Assembly: GCA_022702545.1 (NCBI GenBank)
Contig: JAHRBC010000003.1
Span: forward strand, 1,302,001 to 1,366,000
Source: Phycomyces nitens
Taxonomy: Eukaryota > Mucoromycota > Mucoromycetes > Mucorales > Phycomycetaceae
DNA length: 64,000 nucleotides
Direction of reading: 5' to 3'
A program made the position numbers and the translations under genes. The notes beneath the pieces were generated by a model. It was not told the origin of the DNA and ran no database searches. It saw only the letters and a list, made by a program, of their open reading frames with translations. This document shows positions 1-12,220 of the stretch, in pieces (the stretch's first letter is position 1; the number at the start of each line of letters is the position of its first letter).

Positions 1-1095
<1,095 letters not shown>

Positions 1096-1446
1096 AAGCA
1101 AAAAGGTCGAGACAAAGATAGGTTGACCTTGCTTATCATAATGTACATCTGTTTTTCATTTATTAGAATTTTATTTATTCGCGTCTATCTATTCTATTTT
1201 ATCTTTCAGTCAGTCTTTTCTTTCTTGCTTTGATAGATATCTTTCTACCAATTATCCCAAGGAATAATAAAAATATTATTCTTAATACTGCACCCATAAG
1301 TTTCTTATCTATCATGGCGCATTTTATCATTTCCCAAACACTCTTGGATTCATGTTTATTATTCAATTTTTCTCTCATAATAAAGGCTATAAATGCTATT
1401 TGGTTTTGAATCTTTTTAACAAAGAGCATTATTTGGTACAAGAGCG

Positions 1447-2920
1447 ATGATATCCAGCCTGCTATTTCTTGTTGGCTTTATACTGTACATGGCCAATGCA
1501 AGCAAACATCCCATCAAAAGCCATGATTATCCATCACAGATCCCATTCGTGGCTATGGACTCATCAAAAACTTCTTTTGCGAGACCACAGCCTATTGAGC
1601 AGTTTGCAAGCATTCTAGACTCATACATAGTTGCCTTCAAGGCAGAGACTACCAAAGAAAAAGTACTTTTGCACTATTCTACCATTGAGGAAGCCCAAAG
1701 AAACGAGATTGGATGTAATTCCAGCCATGGAATTATCCACAAATACGAAATAGGAAACTGGAGAGGCTATTCCGGAAAATTCTCTCCAAGTATAGTCAGT
1801 ACTATTCAAACATATGGAGAGGTAACAGAGCAACTAGTGTACAGTAGTGCAATTATAATTTCAAGAACTCATATTATTCTTATATACTTTTACAATTTTC
1901 TCTTGAATAGGTAGATTATATTGAACAAGATAAATATGTGCAATCAACGAGTGTTCAATACTATGCTCCTTGGGGACTAGCTCGGATTTCAAGTCGTAAA
2001 GCATTAGACAGCAATATGCACAATAGGTTTATCTACTCAAAAGACGGCGGAAAGAATACCACAGTCTATATTCTTGATACTGGAATTTATAAAATTCACA
2101 AAGATTTTGGTGGCCGAGTTTCATTGGGAAAAAGTTTTTCGAATGATCCTACGGATGCCGACCTTAACGGGCATGGAACCCATTCAGCTGGAATTGTTGG
2201 AGGTCATACATATGGTGTAGCTAAAAAGGATAATCTAGTTTCTGTGAAGATTTCGGATGAATTTGGCAATGGAACAACCTCAGATGCTATAGCCGGAATA
2301 GAATGGATAGTCAAAAACCACATATTCAATGTCCAAGAAGACTCTTTAAATAACTGGAGATACAAAGGAGCAGTTGGGTTGTTAAACTTTATCACTTATA
2401 AAAGTCTTGCGTTAAATAACTCTGTTAATCAAGATACTTTCAGGATTTTCATCTAGTGAGCAAAAATATAACAACTGATTTTCACAAATAGGCGTCATTT
2501 CAAGGCATTTCAATGGTTGTTCCTGCAGGAAATAGTGCTTATGATGCCTGTCAATACTCTCCAGCATCAGCTACATATGCTATTACAGTCGGAGCATCTA
2601 CCTACTACGACAGAGAAGCCTCCTATTCTAATTATGGAGATTGTGTAGACATTTATGCACCTGGACAAAACATACTCTCTGCCTGGAATACAGGTACTGA
2701 CGCAAAGCATGTTCTTTCGGGAACATCAACAGCTGCAGCATACATTGCTGGATTGGCAGCATATTATACTGGGAACATGAAGCAACAAAGCATCCCAGAA
2801 TATATCAAGAAAAAAATCCTTTCTACAAGTACCCCAGATGTTATTCTGACATACGATAATTATGGGCAAAAAAATTCAAAACCACTTGCATTTTATGAAA
2901 TTGACCCATATTATTTTTGA
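1447..2920 (+). CDS. secreted subtilisin-like serine protease (S8, proteinase K/cerevisin type)
   Basis: Predicted secreted endopeptidase, about 438 aa. Exons: 1447-1821, 1911-2423 (3' end uncertain), 2492-2920. The N-terminus is a hydrophobic signal peptide (MISSLLFLVGFILYMANAS). An I9 inhibitor propeptide follows (YIVAFK near residue 59 to VDYIEQDKYV near 130). The peptidase domain has catalytic Asp (VYILDTGI), His (NGHGTHSAG) and Ser (SGTSTAA), plus VVPAGNS and an SNYGDCVDIYAPG segment. Intron 2 is odd. Using the good GTGAGC donor at 2456 creates a stop at the junction. The in-frame alternative is a weak GTTAAT donor at 2424, which shortens the helix before VVPAGN. The substrate-binding stretch normally reading like NxSLGG is divergent (LLNFITYKS). 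It could therefore be a fast-evolving or recently damaged gene. A decayed copy lies just downstream. The Met start is followed at once by the signal sequence. Confidence 0.85.
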
Positions 2921-3429
2921 AATCTTATTACAGGAATAATTCATGGGATTGGATAACTTTCAATTTTTTTTATGAAAAAATAAAATAAAACTGCTTTATT
3001 CAATTGAATTATATTAGAATTATGTATATTCAAGCCATTGTATGCATACTGTAAGATTTACCATGTTTTAACAAGATTACCTACACGTTTTAAATCGAAA
3101 TATTATGGTTTTTTAATGTGAGTATACACTTTATTGCGAAATAAGGACCAACTACAAAACATGACGGATACAAGATATATTTATTTGATTTTTTACGACA
3201 GATTATATATTATTTACTACTAATAGCAATGTCAAAAAAATCGAGTTGACGAATATCTAGGGTATCCAGTATTATGAACTGCTCCAAACCAACTATTGTC
3301 TTTGGTACTCTCAGAGACTCGTAAATTAAAGCATCGAGGCGAAGATAAATCCAGGTTTATGTTGTACATCTTTCATCATCTTTTCAATGTGATAAACGTG
3401 TCGTGCTTTGTTTATTCTTTTTACTGCGC
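2921..3429. other. AT-rich spacer between protease and its decayed copy
   Basis: No convincing coding sequence. An ORF at 3296-3505 is low-complexity AT-rich translation that overlaps the duplicated promoter block. The 3' UTR and polyadenylation region of the protease should lie in the first 150 bases, which hold several AATAAA-like strings. Confidence 0.5.
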
Positions 3430-4035
3430 TATTCAAGAATATTGTATCTATCATGGTGCATTTCATTTTTTTTTCAAACCACTCTTGAATTTGTATATTA
3501 TTTAATAACTGGTTTTTAATACCGATAATAAAATACCATAAATTCTATTTGATTTTGAATATTTTTAGGCAAGAGTGCTATTCGACATAAGAGCTACAAC
3601 ATATATTTTACTAGTAACTGGCCATACAAAGGATATCTGGCATCATTAAACTTTATCACTAATATAGCCAATACATTAAACCAAGCTGTTAAAAAAATAA
3701 AAATAGACGTAGATTTTATATAAGGAATAAAAGACTGACCATTACACCTCACAACAATAAAAGATATAATAAGATCACTATTTTCGTTCCTGCCGGGAGT
3801 GATCATGAGATATCTTGTGATTATTTGCCATCGTCTGCTATCTAGACCATTGCAATTGGATTATTTACATTTTTAGACAGAATGGCATTATTTTCAAACT
3901 ATAAACAATTGTGTGAGAATCTATAGACCAGGACAGAATATACTATTTACCTTGAGCTTTGATGACCACTCAAAAAAGTCTCTTTCAGGAAAAACAGAAG
4001 CAGGATCACATGTTGGATGATTAGTAGTCTACTAC
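3430..4035 (+). pseudogene. decayed tandem duplicate of the upstream subtilase (promoter plus 3' coding part)
   Basis: Two blocks match the intact protease. First, 3430-3590 resembles the protease 5' flank at about 1290-1450 (shared ATCTATCATGG, CTCTTGAATT and TTTTGAAT segments in the same order). Second, about 3606-4020 reads as a broken copy of exons 2-3: SNWPYKG/SLNFIT matches NNWRYKG/LLNFIT, then FVPAGS (VVPAGN), CDY.PSSAI (CQYSPASA), FSNYKQLCENL (YSNYGDCVDI), and finally SLSGKT (VLSGTS). Everything between, including the signal peptide, propeptide and the Asp and His catalytic motifs, is missing. Stop codons interrupt the remaining frame. The order of the blocks indicates duplication of the whole unit, then an internal deletion and decay. 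Confidence 0.8.
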
Positions 4036-4086
4036 ACTGATATGAGAAAAGGGCTGTGGCAATTTAGGGTTGTGAGCTTGTAGATA

Positions 4087-4345
4087 TTGTGAGAGTGTTA
4101 TTTATTGAAGAAAGAATATTATGGTAGTTCATATAGTTATTATTCTAGTTCCCTTGTACTTTAATCTCTATTGTGTAATGGTTGTTTATCACTGTAGCAG
4201 TGTAAAGTGTACTCAGGATGGGTAACTGTTCCTGGGGTGTTAACTTTCCAGGGTCATTAGCAAATATTAACCAGGGTTGGTTGTGGAGTTTGAGTTCACT
4301 CAGCCGTGGTGTGTATACCACAAGGACAAACCACCATAACTTTAG
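4087..4345 (+). mobile_element. truncated MITE of the TGTGAGAG family
   Basis: Starts after a TA with TTGTGAGAGTGTTATTTATT and continues through GAAAGAATATTATGG and ATTATTCTAG to a GGTNNGTTATCACTG-like stretch. This is the same order as the complete element at 28609-29016 and the split copy at 33091-35004. The interior shares the GTTAACTT(T/G)CCA motif. A matching right inverted terminus ending in CTCTCACA was not found, so this copy appears to have lost its 3' end. It is non-coding. Confidence 0.7.
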
Positions 4346-6420
4346 TGGCCCTTGGCGTACATTTGTTTTCACTGAAAAATGTTTCCTTTGGACAAACCGT
4401 TTAAAAATAAAATAATTTTAAAAATAGTTTTGATTCTCTCGCTCTGTTTTATAATGTGTAAAGTAGAAAGTTGGACTTACAAATAAGAAACAAAGTTTTA
4501 TTTAAAAGAGTCATTGCATACACACTTTATATTTGGTAAAAAAAAAGTATACCGGACATCTTTCAAAAGTCAATTAAATACTGACTCATTGGTACCATAT
4601 GCTGACCTTGTCTTTATGAATATATTTTTGTGATATTATTGCTGACTAGCTACGTGTTTGATAAATGCTTTGGTCCTTACATGTATCTTTGTGTCTGCAT
4701 TGTAGGATTAGTTTACGAGTATTAATTTATGGCTAAATACTAGTGGTATATAATTTTGAAAGTGGGTGCATAATTATTATCATTAAAAGAAACCAAAATA
4801 GACCTTTACGTTTTAAGCCGTCAGCCTTTATAACTGTATACAATAGATAGACTATCGTGTGAGGTTATGTTTGAAATGCAAGCTAATATTAACTTTGGAA
4901 ATATGAAATCACAAAGCGTCTTTGCATATAAATATCGATAGCTTGCTTATATTTAATTTATTGTTTACAAAGGTCACAAAGATCTCTATATATCTATCTG
5001 GACTCCTCTATAAGATCTTTGACGTACTAGAAACAACCTGATATTAAAAGGACACATATCATTAAGCAAGAACCAATTAATTATAGTATAGATTTATTTA
5101 CAAGAATATACGCTTTAACTATTATATACACTTTATACAATAATCTATAGAGATTTTTACTTATAAAAATATCAAACTATTCTATCCTATCATACTTTAA
5201 TAAACTGTCCAACTCGTGTAATGTTCCTGTGGTTGAATTGATGAGAATACAGGACATTACGCGCCACAGATATTTTACTTGTCTTTATTTAAAAGAATAA
5301 CATTTTTCCAAAAAAAAAAAACAAAGTACATAATCTATAAAAAAAGGAGATTAGAGTATATTGAGTGTAAATGCAAAAATAACAATAGTGATACCATGAT
5401 CGACTGTCAATATTCTCTATTTACCGTGTGACAACCTTTTCGGGGGTTACAGAAATTGATTTTCAAATGAAAAGGGTGGTTTTAATAAAACCAAGAGGCA
5501 TTGTATTTTAAAAATAGCAAAAAAAAAGACAAAGTAAAGGTAGAAATGTGTATTGCTAAGAAAGACCCATGTCATATATTTAAATCTTTGGAATTAGAGA
5601 TTAAAAGCTGAATTATTACATTAGCAATCCAAACCTAACGAGTTTGGGCGTAAATTATGTAGGGATCAAGTCCCCTTTTTACAATATCAATCTTTTTTTT
5701 AAAGTCAAGGTATTAAAAGGACTCTATTCGCATTTACTTGATACGCATAATTATTAGATGTGTATCAGGTTTGGAATGTAATACCAATAGAGCTTGGTAT
5801 TACTCTGAAATAGTTTTTACCATTTGTCACACTTTGACATGGAATAGCAATTGAAAGGATTCCTGATACATTTGAGTGTATAGTCGAATACCTCAAGAGT
5901 GTAGTCAAAACATATATACAGATTATTACGTATTAGTCCAGTATAACAAATCTGTCCATTGAATTTGTTTTGATACCCGTTCAGATGATACATGTATATA
6001 TTTATAAATCTGTCATTTAGCATAAAATGGTCCATCTACAAGAATATTGTGCTTTATTTGTGTAACTTGTTTAATAAACTATCCAAGGAGGTTTGTTAGG
6101 ATGTATATTTTTAAAGAAGGGTTAAACAGAAAGTATGCAATCTGTCCATGGTAGCGACAACCAAAATATCCGTTTACATATTAGACGTAATACTTTTAAT
6201 ACAAGCCTTTTTAAGCTGTAACTTGAGCTCATCATTGCTCTATCAAAGGTTCATTGAAAACCCTCTATTAATATAAATGTGCTGTAGCTCTATCCTCCAA
6301 AATAAACCTTGGACAGAGTATAAATGAAATATGATCCACCCTGAAACAAAGAGAGAGAGAGAGTGTGTGTGTGTGATTTGAAATCTATGGGTATCGACCG
6401 GTTAAATAATTAGAAGCGTT
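4346..6420. other. gene-poor AT-rich region
   Basis: Short ORFs in both strands have no recognisable domain and no coherent splice structure. The region holds homopolymer tracts. A (GA)n(GT)n microsatellite lies at about 6350-6375. I see no gene here. Confidence 0.5.
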
Positions 6421-6429
6421 AGTATAGTA

Positions 6430-6684
6430 TAGTAACCAATGTCTCTACAAATACCAATACTCAGCGGACAAGAAAGACATGGTCCAAACCATACTCCATG
6501 CGTGTGTTTAGAAATTAATTAAGAGCATCAGCTTATACATTCAAAAGAAACTGGAAGCCTAAATTTCGGTTACTATGATTTACAATATACAGCAAATCCT
6601 AACGTCAGTTTAATCTCTCATCCCAAAGCTTTGTTGCCATATACTTTGTTAGAGAACATAAAGCACTTTATTGATGAGTCACAG
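6430..6684 (+). pseudogene. exon-like coding remnant, unrecognised protein
   Basis: From about 6521 a frame stays open with non-AT-biased residues (HSKETGSLNFGYYDLQYTAN, then PNVSLISHPKALLPYTLLEN). It ends CAG followed by GTAAAA, a plausible donor. Upstream, ATTAATTAAG is a plausible acceptor, and the preceding stretch (SADKKDMVQTILH) ends in GC followed by GTGTGT. This looks like two adjacent exons, but no start or continuing gene could be assembled. It could be a relic of a host gene or of a transposon ORF. I do not recognise the family. Confidence 0.3.
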
Positions 6685-6689
6685 GTAAA

Positions 6690-7480
6690 ATATTACGCTA
6701 GAAAGAACAGGATATTAAGAAACTACATAGAATACGTTGAAAATAAACAGCTTTTATTCTCTCTCTTTTTTTTAAAAAAAATCTAGAATATATATTTCAA
6801 ACTTTCTTGCACTTTTTAAACAAAATATCTGAAAATAAATATTTTTATTAGCACGTTAGTTCATCTTCGGAATACAACACGGGTTACAGTCTCTGTTTAT
6901 ATTAACTTGACGGTCCAAAGTTCTATACCCACTAATACTACGCACATACAATTATATACACACATGTATATGTTTATATACGTTTATGCACTTTTATTAA
7001 TAGGTATACATATTCCAGATAGCAAAATATGTCTTTGTGGTTTTTACAGAATATATCCAACAGAATCATTATCTTCATATGACCATATGAGACTATGGTA
7101 CGACTTCGTTTTAATGTCTATACATCACACTCTAAGAATATCACCACTCATTTACCGTTGATATCCTCAATCTCAAAGACTAAAGATGTTTTATTACTAT
7201 AAAGATGTACACTCCCTTGTGTATCTCTAATATGATGTTGTACATTCTTATCAGAATAAACTAAAGATATAACACTCAATGTACTCGTATTGACATATAT
7301 ATATATATCTATATACAAGATTCATGTAAAAAATGTCCAATCAATATACATATGATCCCTAAACATCTTGAAATACAAAAGTCCCACTTCTTTTGTTTGT
7401 CGAGACCATGTAACCTAAACCTCATTGCAGATCTTTATTCCCTATACCCCCCAGTTTGAAATAAAATAAAATATATATGA
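6690..7480. other. AT-rich spacer
   Basis: No supported gene. It contains a (TA)n run at about 7277-7292 and a TACCCCCC stretch at about 7444 just upstream of the helix-turn-helix ORF. An 84-aa ORF at 6907-7161 is AT-driven and lacks any motif. Confidence 0.4.
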
Positions 7481-7536
7481 CAGTTTAAATACTGTTTCTT
7501 GTTATTTACTTGGCATACAACCAGACCATGAAGCAA

Positions 7537-7890
7537 ATATCGTTTACAGTCATCCAATCGATCTATACTCTCCTTCAAAACGGAAAATCTTGTAGAGAAA
7601 TAGCCAGGGAACTCGATATAGCCCCATCAACTGTCTCAAAGTATCGCAAGACGGCATCCTTCCGCATCGATATTTTGCCTGCTGGAAGAAGAAGTATAAT
7701 ATCGAAAAGTAGAAAGGAACTCATCCGATTACAAATGCTGAATGGTGAATTTCGAACCTCTCGAGCCCTCTATTACCGATTACTCGAAGAAGGATACCGT
7801 GTCTCATATCCAACCGTGTGCAATATCATGAAAGATCTAGGACTAAAGCGTGTGACAAAGGCAGATTTATCAAGGTTTCAATGCTTATAA
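7537..7890 (+). pseudogene. Tc1-type helix-turn-helix transposase fragment
   Basis: The ORF (Met at 7528-7530 or just downstream; 126 codons are open from 7510) starts MKQISFTVIQSIYTLLQNGK. It continues CREIARELDIAPSTVSKYRK, a classical helix-turn-helix like the paired-type DNA-binding half of Tc1/Tc3 transposases. A second winged-helix-like part follows (KELIRLQMLNGEFRTSRALYYRLLEEGYRVSYPTV), also typical of that family. A stop then follows at DLSRFQCL, and no DDE catalytic domain is present downstream. Either this is the remnant of a transposon that lost its catalytic half, or a domesticated DNA-binding protein. Loss by truncation is simpler. Flanking terminal repeats were not found. Confidence 0.65.
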
Positions 7891-9037
7891 GGAGAACCGC
7901 ACCAAAGAATCCAGTCATTAAATGATGTATTCTAAAGAATAAGACGGTAGATCCGCTTTTATTTTTGTATCTTAAAGAGAGAGAGAGCAAGAAGAATATA
8001 ACTTGATAATGTATAAATGACATTGGATACACAATGTTTGTCATAGCATCTCTTTGTATTAATAAAACTTATAGTTATACGATAGTAAACATATGCTTAC
8101 AAACTATACTTAATGATAAACTTGCCAGAAAATCTAGACAATATATATTGTGATGTAGCAATACTTTATTAATTATTTGTATTAAACAAAGCTAGATATT
8201 TGCATATCATCAAAAATACTAAAGGTTGGTATACCGTATATGATATGATTTTTTGCAATCCATGTTACTTTTTAATAAAAAAAGCCGAAATTTCAAATTG
8301 AATTTGTGGCATTTACAACTATACCTTTACTCTTATGAACAATAATAGAAATCTTACTCTTTTTATCATGGTCAAACGATATTACTTTATATACATGTGT
8401 GTGTGTTTCTGGTTTGACCTATGACTATGATTCTCAGATTAATAATATGGCATTATATTGAGCTATTATTGATAATAATATATGGTGTGTACTTGGCATA
8501 AGTATTATTCACTACAATATACACCTTGTGCCATTCTTTGGTCATTCATGAAATATAAAATCCAAAAAAGAAGGTCATCTATACTATTCTTATATATATA
8601 TATTAGCAATAAACCAAAGTTTACCATGGTGGTCAAGGAAACATATAACCACAAAACTCGCGAGTAAAATTTGCAACATTTGATTGGAATCTTGCAAATG
8701 TACAGGGTGTATATTTTGTCAGTTGGCCAAATTCAAATAAAAACTTGCAACATATATTAAATGGTCTCTTGAAGATTGGTACTGACCCATACCAGAAAAA
8801 AAACTAGTTATTCTTACTAATGGTCAAATAAATGTCCTTTAATGACACTTTTTATTAGACTGGGCTGATGCAGCAAGTGACATTTTGAATACAAAACAAG
8901 GGAAATCAAAGGTTACAAGAAGAAGAAGAGATAGATAAAGCTTTATCTTATAAAACCGATTCTTATAACTCAGTCCCCTTTACATTTCGATACAGTCACG
9001 TAATGGTAGGCTCGGGAATAAAGGAACAGATATCACC
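7891..9037. other. AT-rich intergenic region upstream of NRK1
   Basis: No supported gene. A GAGAGA run (about 7977-7987) and a GTGTGTGTG run (about 8398-8409) are present. The final 150 bases are less AT-rich and probably hold the NRK1 promoter and 5' UTR. Confidence 0.4.
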
Positions 9038-9976
9038 ATGACAAAAGTATACACCATTGGAGTAAGGTGAGCTCAGACAAGGCTTTGGTAGCCAAGGATA
9101 GCCCACAAGGAGCTTCTTGATCTGACTGTTATTTTAAAAGTGGTCCTTCATGTTCCGGAAAGACGGTAAGTAAGAAGTGGTAAATCAGTTGGTACTAATC
9201 ATGTTTGTAATTCATGTATAGACATTGTCTCAGATCCTGTTTAGCATTCTTCCCAATTGTGCGGTCATTTGTCAGGATGAGTTTTTTAATGTAAGATGAT
9301 GTAGGCAGTTTTGTAATAGTATTGAAATCTCAAATGTTACAAGGCCGACGACCAGATCCCTATCGATCAGACAAGTGGACTTGCCAATTGGGATTGTCCA
9401 GACGCCATTGATTTTAAATCGCTAACAAGGACCATTAGTCATGTCCGTACTAACAATGGCCAGTTTCCCAAATGGTACCAATCCAAGGCCGTGAAAAACG
9501 ACCATGATAAGCAGCACATTCTATCAGATCAATCGACCGAGCAACTTGGCCCCTGGTTAAAGAATTTTCAGCCAGACACCATGTTTCTTATCGTGGAAGG
9601 CTTTATGCTCTACCAAGACGAGGATCTTTGTAATGAGATTGATTGTAAGCTTTTTATCACGGCATCCTATGAAACGTTAAAGACAAGAAGAGAAGCTAGA
9701 AAGGGATACGCTACCAAGCTAGGTAAGTCAATCGATTCAGGTCATTAGGGATAACTAATAGATTTGTTAGGTACTTGGGTAGATCCACCAGGATATTTTG
9801 ATGATATCGTATGGCCACAGTATGTCCGATGGAATAGACAGTTCTTTAGTGATGACACTTGTTCTCTTGTGAGAGAGAATGTAGCCCAAGCAATGATGGT
9901 ATTTAACACGGACAGGTCCAGTATTGAGGAGACCTCATCAAGGGCAGTTGATTACTTGCATACACAGTTTATATAG
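9038..9976 (+). CDS. NRK1: nicotinamide riboside kinase
   Basis: Phosphorylates nicotinamide riboside to NMN in the cytosolic NAD salvage route. Exons by eye: 9038-9066, 9141-9165, 9222-9290, 9344-9722, 9771-9976, giving 235 aa, near the usual family size. The P-loop GPSCSGKT is built across the first intron (VS|GPSCSGKT). Next come CAVICQDEFF, with the catalytic Asp and substrate-binding region, and IDQTSGLANWDCPDAID, which is diagnostic of NRKs. Then come FLIVEGFML, with the Walker B-like end of the strand, the lid RREARKGY, and WVDPPGYFDDIVWPQYV. Exon 2 is only 25 nt. The gene converges on RPL16, with just 83 bp between the two stop codons. Identification is firm. Confidence 0.93.
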
Positions 9977-10059
9977 AACATTTAATGCCCTCTAGATTAT
10001 ATTTGTTAAGCTTTTGTTTTGCAGACATTTTATTTTATTTTCCATAAAGATATATAGAG

Positions 10060-10907
10060 TTAATAACCGAGAGCAGCAATGGAGGCGTTGACGGTCTTGA
10101 GAGCACCAGCCTTGGACTCAACAGCCTTCTTCTGGATGGCAATGAGGGCAGCCTTGCGCTCGTAGTAAGCAGAGGACTTGGCCTTACGCTTGTCCTCAAG
10201 CTTGGCAACGACGTCCTGGTACTTCCAGCCGACCTCGTGGGAGATGCGACCGAGAGTGGTGAACTTGCGTCCGGGCTTAAGACGGAGGACACGGAGGGCA
10301 TCAGGGATGACCATGCGCTTCATGCGGTCATAGGGAGGGGGGACACCCTCAAAGACCTTGATGCGGTCAAGAGCAGCGGCACCACGAGCAGTCTTGTGGG
10401 GAACCATACCGCGCATAGCCTTGTAGAGGATGCGGGAAGGAGCGCGGAAATGGAAGGGACCACGACGGGGGTTGACAACGCAACGCTTGTTGAGGTAAGC
10501 GTGGTACTTGACTATAGAATACGAATATCCAAGTTACACACCAGACTCTGTTTTATTTCACGATTTGTTGGTTGTGACTTACGCTTGTTACGGAAGAACT
10601 CGCCAGACACGTTCAATTCCTCGCAACGAACGATAACGACCTTTTGGCCGTTAAGGGCTTGCTTGGCAACAATAGAAGCGAGGCGACCGAGGAGATGACC
10701 CTTGCCGTCAATGACAACCACCTAGGAGGGCACATAAGCGAGTCAGAGTTATCCAAATGAGGATGATAATTGGCGAATAGAATAAAAGTTGCAATTCTGC
10801 CGTTTTTCATAATGCCGAATGCAATTCACTGGTCTTCTTTGCCGTGTAATTTATTCGACATGTAACCAAGGGCATGAAAAGAAGAGTACCTTTTCGAAAG
10901 TGCTCAT
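10060..10907 (-). CDS. RPL16: 60S ribosomal protein uL13 (L13a/L16)
   Basis: Component of the large ribosomal subunit. Exons on the minus strand: 10890-10907 (MSTFEK, 18 nt), 10583-10721, 10060-10511; 202 aa. The protein shows [71 protein letters not shown] and [15 protein letters not shown], all hallmarks of eukaryotic uL13. Length matches yeast L16 and human L13a. Codon use (CGC, GCC, AAG, TTG, CTC) is GC-richer than in nearby genes, as expected for a highly expressed gene. The first exon is tiny and is followed by a 168-bp intron. The gene is divergent from RPL11, sharing an upstream region of about 600 bp. Confidence 0.96.
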
Positions 10908-11509
10908 GATGTCGAGTCTGAAAAAGAGAGGAAGAAAACAAGGTGTAGGCGGCTCTTGAACGATAAATAAAAAATTTGCTGCTCTGGATTTGTAAGGGAA
11001 TGATTGGTCAGGCACGCTTTGTGATGTCAAACAATAGAATCCTCAACAAAACAGCCTTTTTCATACGAGATGGAACAGAAAACATCAAATATTTGTATAG
11101 AAAGCATCAAGGCCATAAAAAAGTAGGCTCAGGGCTATTGTGACCAGAGGAACTGGCTATCAAGAAACCAACTGGCTCTCATTAAAGATGTCAAGATCAA
11201 TATTTGGCCTCAAAAGCCACTTTATGAAAATATGGCTGATACAGCATAATGAAACACTGCAGCCATATGCCATGTTGATCTGCACAACTTAATTAATGGT
11301 TCCTGTGGGTGGTATCTCTATAGTGTCGCGTTCACTATTAAACAAATTTATCATGGAAAAATGGGTTTCCATATTTGGTAGTCCAGTGCAAGTGAGTGGC
11401 TTGTACTGCACTTCTGCTCGCCGAACCTCCCGGGATAGTACACCTCAATCAACCACCACCAACCGATCTTTCTTTTCCATCGCCTACAGACCCGTAGCCC
11501 CGACCAGCC
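10908..11509. promoter_or_regulatory. shared divergent promoter region of RPL16 and RPL11
   Basis: About 600 bp separate the two ribosomal protein start codons, which face away from each other. No coding sequence is supported. A pyrimidine-rich stretch (CTTTCTTTTCC) lies just before the RPL11 ATG and GAAAAAGAGAGGAAGAAAAC just upstream of RPL16 on the plus strand, which is a pyrimidine tract on the gene strand. Such tracts are common at transcription starts of ribosomal protein genes. The shared control is inferred from geometry. Confidence 0.55.
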
Positions 11510-12220
11510 ATGGTAAATGTCAAGCCCATGATGATATAATGATTATCTGGGATGGATGAATGGACAGATGGATGGGATGGGATGTCTAGACGCGACAAAA
11601 AGACCCTGGATGACTGATAAAATGATCCCTTAGAGTGCCGAACAAAAGACCGTTGCCGTCAACAAGATGAAGGCTCTCCACATTGAGAAGCTCGTCCTCA
11701 ACATTTGCGTTGGTGAGTCTGGTGATAGACTTACCCGTGCTGCCAAGGTTCTCGAGCAGTTGACCGGTCAGACTCCCGTCTACTCCAAGGCCCGTTACAC
11801 CGTCCGTACCTTTGGTATCCGTCGTAACGAGAAGATCTCCGTTCACGTCACCGTCCGTGGCCCCAAGGCTGAGGAGATCCTCGAGCGTGGCCTCAAGGTC
11901 AAGGAGTACGAGCTCCGTGCCCGTAACTTCTCTGAGACCGGTAACTTTGGTTTCGGTATTGATGAGCACATTGACTTGGGTATCAAGTACGATCCTTCCA
12001 TTGGTATTTACGGTATGGACTACTACATCGTCATGGGCCGCCCCGGTAACCGTGTCGCTCGCCGCAAGCACTGCAAGTCCAAGGTTGGTGCCACCCACCG
12101 CATCAAGAAGGAGGAGTCCGTCGAATGGTTCAAGACCCGCGTAAGTACATAAAATACATGTCTGTTTGAACATTATTAACATTTTGCCTATAGTTCGATG
12201 GTGTTGTCAGCAACAAATAA
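11510..12220 (+). CDS. RPL11: 60S ribosomal protein uL5 (L11)
   Basis: Large-subunit protein that contacts 5S rRNA. Exons: 11510-11512 (the ATG alone), 11634-12140, 12194-12220; 178 aa. The joined start is [21 protein letters not shown], in line with the yeast and animal proteins. Next come [20 protein letters not shown], the [20 protein letters not shown] block, [39 protein letters not shown] and the C-terminal [13 protein letters not shown]. The start exon is exactly one codon followed by GTAAAT and a 121-bp intron. Choosing the internal Met at 11667 instead would lose conserved N-terminal residues. Codon bias is strong and GC-rich. Confidence 0.95.

Noticed and set aside
10237..10698. 153-aa ORF on the plus strand opposite RPL16
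   Set aside because: Antisense shadow of uL13 codons.
11586..12182. 198-aa ORF on the minus strand opposite RPL11
   Set aside because: Shadow of the strongly biased uL5 codons; the plus strand encodes a conserved ribosomal protein.
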